A stretch of 64,000 bases of DNA, from the NCBI GenBank assembly GCA_028023455.1, contig JAQFVV010012509.1, positions 498,001 through 562,000 on the forward strand, in the 5' to 3' direction. Both the position numbers and the translations under genes were made by a program. The notes under the pieces are model-generated. The model was not told where the DNA came from. It saw only the letters and a list, made by a program, of their open reading frames with translations, and did no database searches. The stretch is from Epiperipatus broadwayi. Taxonomy: Eukaryota; Onychophora; Udeonychophora; Euonychophora; Peripatidae. Numbering within the stretch: position 1 is the stretch's first letter; every line of letters begins with the position of its first letter. Below are positions 56,547 to 64,000 of the stretch, piece by piece.

Positions 56547-58977
56547 TGTACCGGTTCGACACCCCTGTAGTGGTCTTGCATGGTTAGACTCTCATATGCA
56601 CCGAGCATGAAGTGACGTATGCTACCGAATGGGACATCGATAATAATTCTTTAAAATATTTTTGATTAAATATGAGTAAATACCTCAAAGAAATTATTAG
56701 AGGAAGTAGATTGAACCTAAAATTAGGCCCATCCAGACCTTCCTTGTTAAATTGTTTCATTAGCCGATTAATTATACGTTGACTAATTAAAGTGTCCTTA
56801 CACACCTTTAAGAGTACTGAATATTTCCTTCAGTCTCTAGCGCCACTCCCGTTCAAGATTATACTTATTCCTTTTCTTTCCCGAAAGAGTGTGTAAAATG
56901 TGACTAGTCATTAACGAATATGAATATTTCGAGACTTTCGGACTAAAATAAAAGAAACAATCCAACTCCCCGGTAAGTTATCCCTATCTAGCTCACTTTA
57001 TATTCTATAAATCTCAGGTTAACTACGTGGATTGGCATTTTGATAAAAAAAAAAAAAACTATATATCTGTACTAATAACTTAATAATTATTTTAAAGCTA
57101 AGTCAAAAACTTATAAACGATTTTAATTACAAAAGTGAATATTTATTATCCCCAGATTATTATATTTATCCTCCACTAATGCATACATATAAATCCAATA
57201 TATATAAAAAAATATTTAAATTATATTTACCCTCCACCGATGCATATACATATGACCCCAAGATATATATAAAAAGAAAAAAACACAATATCTAAAAGAT
57301 TACACAATGGGTGTGCCCTATATTCCTTCCCACTTTAGAGTAATAAATCCATATAACAAGGTATGCAGTAATAATATATATATCATAAAAAAAATTTACA
57401 AAGAACATAAATGAGAGAGAAAAAAAAAAAATAATAGAATATAAAATATATATATATATATATAACCAACTATACACGCTCCTCTGAACTTGTTCTTGTA
57501 TTCAATTCGAACTTCCTGGGCCACACGGCTACTTCATAGGGCAGATAAGGCTTCCATTCACCGACATACTTTGAGTCTTTCTTGTCATCAGGGTCTGCTA
57601 TTTCTTCTAAGGCATCTTCGGACTCGATAGCCAAACAGGTGGTGTACTACGGCTGAAAGTCTACTCCATGGTAGGATAATAACCCGGAACGTATAATCGA
57701 GCCATCTTTCAACCTATCGGATCTGTAAGTATATTTCTCCCGTATATATGTATATCGCACACGGCTGATTAGGGCAAGTAGATCCTAAATGAATTGCAGT
57801 TCTCCAACTATGATTCGTCTTTCGTTTTCTTTTTTTCTATTTAAACGTATTGAGAATCCATGTTGTTGATCATTTTCCAAACTCCACTCAGCGATCCTTG
57901 CTAAATGTTAATTTTTCAAATTCTTTTTCTGGGAAATAACCAAGTGATTATAATTTTAACAGACACAGTTCATTGTCTCCTTTCTCTCTGTCGGATTGTT
58001 TTTCACAAATCTCTATACTGTTCCATTTTTTTAGACTAGCGGGAGACAAGATTTAACTTTCTAAATCTTTGCCATTGGAATGCTTTTGCAAGCTTAGCAT
58101 TAACTTGTCCGCACTCTTTAGCAGGCTAATCTCCCTTGGTCCGCACGCTTTAGCAAGCTAGTACTCGACTGACCCAAAGCCCCCAGTAAGCAGCACATAT
58201 AGCCCAAACAGTCCAATTGTCATACCCCCTCTACGAGCTATTGCATCAGCTAATAATAAATTTAATTATACCTTTCTACATTCTTTTACCTTTTTATTTA
58301 TTAAAGTACACTTTTGCAAGCTTCCATATTGAATACTTGACACCCATTGTGCTTACATTCCTTTCTCAGATAAAATCTATTTTATCTTTATTCACGATCA
58401 ACCGAAAATTCTTTTATACAAAACATTTTCTTCGGTTGAAAGTAGATTGTAATTAGCAAAAAGGTTTTTTTTCCTTTACAAATTTAATTAATTAATTTCA
58501 AACCCTCTCATTCTAACAATTAGAAAAGATAAATTCCAATAAATGCAAAAACTTTTTAGCTATTTAGAATTTTCTTTTCTTTTTTTAGGAAAATAATAAA
58601 AAATAAAAATACATTTCTATATATGTGTGTTCGAACATTTATAAGTAGTAAAATACAACAAAAAAAAACTGTTCTACACATAAACAAATATTACAACTTA
58701 TTTTCCCTCTTTTTTTTTTTTTTTAGACAGGTTTGCTAGTCGAATAAATTATTAAAACATATATACACTGCATACACTTGTACTGTGGGTATAATAAGAA
58801 TATAATATAGCCCAAACCCATTTATTTATGTACTATATCCATACCTCCCACTTCCCCTCTGAATTATAATTTAATAAATCGTATTAAAATTATAATTTTC
58901 ATGTAATACATGTAAGCTGTGCTGAATCTTCAGCAAACAGCCATTTTGTGCATGGCCGTTATACACGGACTGGCACA
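56547..58977 (-). repeat. 5' LTR (right copy), 2431 bp
   Basis: Partner of 51559-53983; edges 'tgtaccggttcgac' and 'cacggactggcaca' on the plus strand. In the first ~400 bases I see about four substitutions between the copies. Length differences are in poly-A, poly-T and TA tracts. Confidence 0.95.
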
Positions 58978-59019
58978 ATATATATATTTCTTTATTTGTC
59001 TTCAGATTTGTGTGCTAGT

Positions 59020-59282
59020 GCATGTTAGTGCATTTTATATTTTGCAATCTAATATATTCTAAAAGTTCTATTTTAAAATCTTTATGTTTAAATTTACTCA
59101 TATGACCATAAACTGCAGAATTTTTATCATGTAAATGTTGTTTTAATCTTTTTGAAATTTATTCATTATAATTCCAACATATGATATTTCTTTATTATTT
59201 TTAAAACAATCTAAACATTTTATAATATCAACCTAATTCATAACTTCTAAATTATTACAATCATGATCAAAGAGGATAAAAT
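59020..59282 (-). pseudogene. PLE-B GIY-YIG relic, minus arm
   Basis: Minus-strand text gives 'CNNLEV', 'IIKCLDCFKNNKEISYVG' and, in other frames, 'DKNSAVYGHMSKFKHKDFK'. The 'YVG' motif and downstream pattern match the GIY-YIG nuclease of Penelope-like elements. Broken by stops and frame changes. Confidence 0.7.
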
Positions 59283-60068
59283 TAAATTTACTATGGAAAA
59301 ATAAAATGTTAATATTAGTGAGTATATGGATGTTAGAATTAAAAAAATAAGTAATAATAATAGGATAGTAATAGAAACTTCTGTTTATAGAAAAAAAACA
59401 TTTTTGGTATGTTAAATAGTTAGTTTTCAGATATTAATAATCACAATAAAATAAATATTATTAATAATAGGATTCAAAGAGCAATTAAACTATTTTCAAA
59501 TGAAGATTTATTAAAAAGTGAAAATAATATGATAAAATAGGAATATTTTATAAATGATTATTCTAGGGAGGTTTTAGTAGTTTGTTTTGCAACAAAACTA
59601 TTGAAAAAAAAACGAGTAATAGGATAAGATTAAATAATAATAATAGTAAGATAATTTATGTTGGCTTCAATGTTTCAAAAGGTTTGTTTGTTGAAATTAT
59701 GAAATTGTTTAATATGATTAATAAAAAATATATTATTATTTGTCCTACTATAAAAAGAAAAATATATAAATTTTTTATTTAATAATGATAATGATTGTAA
59801 TAATTTAGAAGTTGTGAATTTGGTTTATATTATAAAAAGTTTAGGTTGTTTTAAAGACAATAAAGAAATGTCATATGTTGAAACTACAAAGAATAAATTA
59901 GCAACAAGATTAAAACAGCATTTAAATGATAAAAATTCTGCAGTTTATGGTCAAATGAGTAATTAAAACATAAAGTTTTAAAATAGAACTTTTAGAATGT
60001 ATTATATTATAAAAGAAGGAATTTATATTAATGAAATAAAACCTGTAATGAATAGGATGTTAATTTTA
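59283..60068 (+). pseudogene. PLE-B RT C-terminus and GIY-YIG relic, plus arm
   Basis: Near 59325 'YMDVRIKKISNN' and 'IETSVYRKKTF' match the post-catalytic RT region of Penelope-like proteins (F-L-D-V...TSVYRK.T). An open stretch (59582-59782) continues 'YVGFNVSKGLFVEIMKLFN', the linker zone. From 59790 the nuclease follows: 'SLGCFKDNKEMSYVETTKNK', 'LATRLKQHLNDKNSAVYGQM', then a stop and '...EGIYINEIKPVMNR'. The catalytic RT core is absent. Several stops make it inactive. Confidence 0.78.
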
Positions 60069-60167
60069 AAAAATGAGGATAATAGGTTGATTTAATTAAA
60101 TAATTATAGGGGATTATTTTAAGAAAGGTATCTAAGAAATGAATGTAATGAAAAATTAAGATTGTTT

Positions 60168-60269
60168 TTTTTTTATGTGTCAAAGCATCGGCAGGGAAGC
60201 GAACCCGCAAACCCTGAACAAGTGCTTGTAAGGCAGCTGTGCTGACCACTCGACCACCAATGCTTGACT
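60168..60269 (-). mobile_element. tRNA-derived SINE with 15 bp target duplication, nested in PLE-B
   Basis: On the minus strand: 'agtcaagcattggtggtcg' with A box, anticodon loop CTTACAA (TAC), T-arm 'gcgggttcgcttccctgc', closing 'gatgctttgacacataa' and poly-A (poly-T on plus). The flanks 'aaattaagattgttt' at 60153-60167 and 60270-60284 are identical, a clear target duplication. The minus ORF 60028-60249 reads across this SINE and is not a gene. Confidence 0.92.
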
Positions 60270-60300
60270 AAATTAAGATTGTTTGTTAGAAGAGATTTAA

Positions 60301-60984
60301 GGTAAGATATATTTATATGTGTTATATGTAATTATGAAATATTTGTATTTGTTGTTTTTTATGTATTTTTTAATTATCCTTAATAAAGACTATAAAAAGA
60401 ATATAATTGAAAACATTGAAGTATATTTTTATACATTATAATAGTTCATATAATAAATCAAGATTTATAAAGAAGTTTGTGTGTGGTTTATTGTATATAT
60501 ATTTCTTATTAAATTTAGTTAAAATAAACTTGACGTAAAAATTGTGCATTTATTCTTTATCACTGTTATAATAATAATGTTAATTCTTGTCTTTTTGAGA
60601 ATTAATTATTTAATGCTTCAATTATTATTATTTAATTATTTAATGCTTCAATGGAAATATCTTTACTACAATTACTAACATCACTCAATTTAACTATTTA
60701 TGATTACCATTGTTTCGCAATTTGTAAAAATCAAATATCAAATTACTGCTTTTGTTTATGATGTTACAATATTTAAATGCAAAATAATAATAAAAACTTT
60801 TTAATGAAAACAATATGGTAAATGAAATATTTGTATGTGCTGAATATTTTGCAATGAATATGCAGCTAACCCATCATTAGAATTTTTTATATTTTTACTC
60901 ACTTTCTCTTCCCATTTTTATCTTCAATCCTTTCTTATCTACTTTATTACCCATTCGCATTCTGTTGTATCCAAGCCTCAGATT
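60301..60984. other. No gene seen
   Basis: AT-rich. A short direct duplication 'aattatttaatgcttcaa' occurs near 60602 and 60634. Confidence 0.5.
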
Positions 60985-61225
60985 GACAAGCAAATTCTGA
61001 TCAAATATATCTATTGAAAATCTTTCCTTTCAAGAACATAAGCAAACTTTTCTCCAGTGCTAAGTCTCCCCCCCCCCCAATACTCAACTCTGCATAATAC
61101 CATAGTTTATTAATAACCTCTTCCAATTCACATGAAACAGCTTTATCGTCTCCTTTCCTGAAAATCCAAATCACAAGTTTAGTCCTTTAAGAATTCAACT
61201 TTACTTTCTTCCTCTCTGATAGCTT
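60985..61225 (-). pseudogene. Small LINE reverse transcriptase relic (post-palm region)
   Basis: Minus-strand frame gives 'LVIWIFRKGDDKAVSCELEE' then 'VINKLWYYAELSIGGGGRLS' and 'TGEKFAYVLERK', resembling the zone after the FADD motif in several LINE families (K-T-K-V-M-V-F...L..V...YLG..I...G). A poly-C tract (61069-61079) creates the glycine run. Too short to place in a clade. Confidence 0.4.
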
Positions 61226-62164
61226 TCGTAAGATTTATTGAATATCTGAAAACTTGTGTGGAAATTAATACAGAAGCTATAAAAAAAAAAAAGAAGAAGC
61301 TCATTCTTAATTTATCTGTCGATAAAATCCAGTTAGAACATTTAACAATGATCAAATTTTTAACAAAAACACGTATACACAATTTTTATATTAATTAAAA
61401 AATAAATAGTAGTGTAAATAACATATATATATAAAATAGTTTCAAATAAGTATCACGTGACTCACTCGCTTTCGTTTAATATTACAGTAGTAATCTATTT
61501 GATGTCGCTCTCCTCAAGATTGTAAACATGCACGATCAAAAACATTATTTGTCTAAACAGTAAAACTTTCTATTATAAGAAACAAAAGTTTTATAAAAAA
61601 TAAAATGCTAAAACAAATCACATTATTATTTTTCATAGAATAATTACTGGAAAAATTTAACTTTGTATAAAGATTTACAAACATACGCGTAAAAATTATT
61701 CAAGACAACAAAAATTAAAAAACAATTTTCAAAAATCTTTCGCGCCTTAGCAACAAAAGCAACAGCAGCAACAAAAAAATATATTTAAGAAAAACAAATA
61801 TTTTTAATCCAATACAGTATATTTATTTTTAAACTGACGATAAATAATGAAACTACAAACAAAACACCACAATCAATTTTAAATAGTTTTCTTAGTAAAT
61901 TTAACAAAAAGAATAATAATAATGATTTTATAATTAATGAATCCACTAGAATAAGTTGCATACATTCAAGGATTTTTTTTTTTTTTTTAAATGTCAGAAA
62001 TCTGTAAAAAGAAATTATTGATTTTTTTTTTACTTCATCTCCTCTTAAGTTAAACTAAAGACATTATTTCATGTTCCTTCGAATAAAAAATATTTAGAGA
62101 TGTTCTTTATATAAATCACATAAAATAAAATAAAAACAGCTCATATAAAGACATCTGAGAATAA
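61226..62164. other. No gene seen
   Basis: AT-rich. Minus ORF 61179-61382 only overlaps the preceding relic. Poly-T tracts near 61973-61989. Confidence 0.5.
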
Positions 62165-62515
62165 AGTATAGTTGTATTTATATATTGGATTATTGTCATC
62201 ATCTAATATTATATATATACTGAATGTCGATGGAAAAAGATAACTTTTTTAAATATTCCAAATACATTCAATTGTTCACATGTTGCTGGCCTGACAATAC
62301 GAGCATGGGAATCGAATTTGGATCCTTAGATTCTTGAATATTGAATTTTAAGGTAACGTTCTAACCTTTGGCAGGGTGGCTCAGTTGGTTAGACCAGTAA
62401 TGCAATTAGAAAATTTAAATAAAGTCAAATTTTTCTAAAAATAGTCAATACTTAATATTAGATGATGGAAATAGTTCAATATATAATTAAAATACCATCA
62501 GCACAAATCTTCAGG
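62165..62515. mobile_element. PLE-A tails as a compact inverted pair (no coding part)
   Basis: 62165-62362 is the PLE-A tail on the minus strand, with an internal deletion that removes the hairpin region. 62363-62515 is the plus-strand tail, jumping from the A-box-like 'gtggctcagttggttaga' directly to 'aaatttaaataaagtcaaat'. Both outer ends match the family end ('cagcacaaatcttcaggaaaac' on the right is the complement of the left end seen at 50175). A minimal, non-autonomous derivative. Confidence 0.7.
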
Positions 62516-62639
62516 AAAACAAAGTATAGTTACTTAGAAATTATTTACAATTCTAAATGATTCGATTAAAGAAGACAAATATAAATATATTTAGTAATAC
62601 AAATAAGTTAAAGTAACATTTACCGATGGAAATAAAAAT
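62516..62639. other. No gene seen
   Basis: Short AT-rich spacer. Confidence 0.5.
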
Positions 62640-63840
62640 GGATTCCATAAAAATAATATTATAAACTAATATAATTATAAATCTTCATCAACTTCTATAC
62701 TAATTCCATCATTGCATTTCAAAAGATGATATATATATATTGTATATGATTATCCTTACTGCAGTGGTATACAAATCTTTGTAAAATCTTTCAGAACATT
62801 TTATAATGTTATTCTACTTTTTAATAATAGTATACTATTTTACTATTGAAATAACTTTGCTTTCAATACTATCATATTTAAATTTCTGAGACTTTTATTT
62901 TTTCCTATATCTCTCCTTGCAGCTTCCTAGTTATATGTTTTCATATCATCATCTTTTTTTTCTATCATCTTACAAAATCTTAGATATTCAGTTCTAAAAT
63001 GTGGATTAGTTTAAATTATTTTTATATTTCTTCTTTCCTTCATATACAATTTGATATGTCTTACTTGATAACTTGCTAGTAAATTCTTGTTTTTTTGTTT
63101 TTGCTGAATGTATAGTTATTTTAAGTACAATATACATTATTTATTGATCTCATTCAAGTATATGGCCATCTTAAAAGAATTGATAAGTTTTAGTTTAGTG
63201 TCATGGTAGCATTTCTGGAAGTAAAAACATTAGCAGTTGATGTAGATTTTATTAATAGTCATTGTTTCTCTCATTTTGTATAAAGCAGTATTATCTTTGC
63301 CTTTAATTCATTAATATGCATTTTAAATTCCTCTAAATGATATACTTCTTGTACTGAATCTAATATCCACATTATGGTTTAAAAATACATATTTTTTATT
63401 AATCAAAATATATTTCAGCTTAGCTATATATTTAAACACTTCCATGCATATTCCTTCTTTGAACTCACCTCCCAAAAGAACCTTGATAAATATCTGTCTT
63501 TTCTTATTATGTCTCCATAATTACATTTATTTAATATTTTCATCTTTAAATTATATTCCAATTTCAGCATTAAAATCTTTCATGGAAATTTTAAAATTAT
63601 GTTTGGTCTAATCAAAAGTATTTTGCACATCTAAATAAAAGTAATATGCTTCTACTGTGTATTTTTTCTTGAATTGAATAATTAATGTTAGTACACCATT
63701 TGTTTGATACAACATCAATCTTCACAATTTGTTATTCCATCATTTACTTTTAATGAATTCCATTCTATTGATATTTTCAATATTTGAACCTTTATAGTAA
63801 AGTATATATCCATTTTTTAAATAGTTTCTTTAACATTTTA
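62640..63840 (-). pseudogene. Decayed RTE copy (endonuclease to start of RT)
   Basis: Minus-strand matches to the reference: 'atggaattagtatagaagtt' (62680-62710, the NDGI zone), 'gatgatgatatgaaaacata' (RT-proximal linker), 'gaaagattttaatgctgaaa' (GDFNAR zone, near 63570), and 'attgtgaagattgatgttgt' (endonuclease, near 63710-63730). Heavily mutated with internal deletions. It is the only relic here besides 33.3 kb that keeps endonuclease sequence. Confidence 0.7.
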
Positions 63841-64000
63841 TTTTAAATTCACAAGGTCCATCTATATCCTACTTAATGTTATATTAACTTTTTCGTTATT
63901 ACGCGCACTTAAAGCACATAAGAAATTTCAAATTATAAACATCCAGTTTTCACTTAAGATTAATGGAAATCTATGCAGTCTATGCATTCACTTTTTACAT
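63841..64000. other. No gene seen
   Basis: AT-rich end of the window. Confidence 0.5.

Larger units (their letters stand above)
51559..58977 (-). mobile_element. LTR retrotransposon with gag only (non-autonomous, TR-GAG-like)
   Basis: Two direct repeats of about 2.43 kb (51559-53983 and 56547-58977) flank a 2563 bp internal region. On the minus strand each LTR begins TGTG and ends TACA, giving TG...CA termini. A PBS follows the right LTR and a polypurine tract precedes the left one, so transcription is right to left. The only long ORF is gag (54741-56006); no protease, RT, RNase H or integrase is present, so another Gypsy element must supply them. LTR copies differ at only a few positions per few hundred bases, indicating recent insertion. 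Target duplication is 'atat' or 'atatat', ambiguous in an AT repeat. Confidence 0.92.
58978..60300. mobile_element. PLE-B Penelope-like relic, inverted arms, with a SINE inside
   Basis: The minus-strand arm (58978-59282) and plus-strand arm (59283-60300) carry the same GIY-YIG coding stretch in opposite directions: 'tgattgtaataatttagaag' and 'aaaaattctgcagtttatgg' appear in both. The minus arm ends in terminal sequence shared with 51275-51340. Family B differs from PLE-A in coding sequence and tail. Confidence 0.75.

Noticed and set aside
60028-60249. 73-codon minus-strand ORF with 'QALVQGLRVRFPADAL'
   Set aside because: Reads through the tRNA-derived SINE; this kind of peptide is a common artefact of tRNA-like sequence.
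1-64000. CRISPR arrays, operons, bacterial promoters or replication origins
   Set aside because: The window is eukaryotic; no regularly spaced short direct repeats with unique spacers were seen.

Overview
This window looks like nuclear DNA of an AT-rich animal genome, most likely an invertebrate. No single-copy host protein gene could be supported. The evidence is the very AT-rich base composition, long homopolymer and (ATT)n tracts, tRNA-derived SINEs, non-LTR retrotransposons with target site duplications, Penelope-like elements (PLEs) with GIY-YIG domains, and a Ty3/Gypsy-type gag. There are no operons, ribosome binding sites or CRISPR arrays. The sequence alone does not fix the phylum.

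Layout. 1-9.5 kb: a ~230 bp tandem repeat, a duplicated repeat unit, a palindromic repeat, a solo PLE tail and a decayed LINE. 11-13 kb: two PLE-A copies head to head. 14.9-22.7 kb: three 5'-truncated or decayed copies of one RTE-like LINE, one with a 74 bp target duplication, plus another LINE relic. 22.7-32.1 kb: four members of a palindromic repeat family (H), one carrying a complete hammerhead ribozyme fold, and a decayed Gypsy pol. 30.3-34.2 kb: two SINEs and another RTE fragment. 35-36.7 kb: a CpG-richer block with CCAAT/TATA-like and CTCF-like motifs. 39.6-42.9 kb: a full-length RTE-like LINE (3.28 kb, 12 bp TSD) with an 845-codon ORF ended early by a stop. 45-51 kb: unplaced coding relic, second palindromic repeat, (ATT)n tract, duplicated LINE 3' end, polypyrimidine block, third PLE-A copy. 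51.6-59 kb: a young LTR retrotransposon on the minus strand with ~2.43 kb LTRs and only a gag ORF. 59-60.3 kb: PLE-B relic containing a SINE with a 15 bp TSD. 60.3-64 kb: LINE, PLE-A and RTE relics.

How the parts relate. The intact RTE copy is the reference for six decayed relatives here. The LTR element has gag, PBS and PPT but no pol, so it would need enzymes from another element. SINEs likewise need a LINE. The H family has no ORF but carries a type I hammerhead like those known from Penelope-like elements and retrozymes; two further decayed hammerheads show the motif recurs. Several PLE terminal regions have related core-like hairpins. Self-cleaving or cleavage-like RNA motifs spread over at least four repeat families are the most interesting signal. 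All homology calls are by eye from translated motifs; no database was searched.
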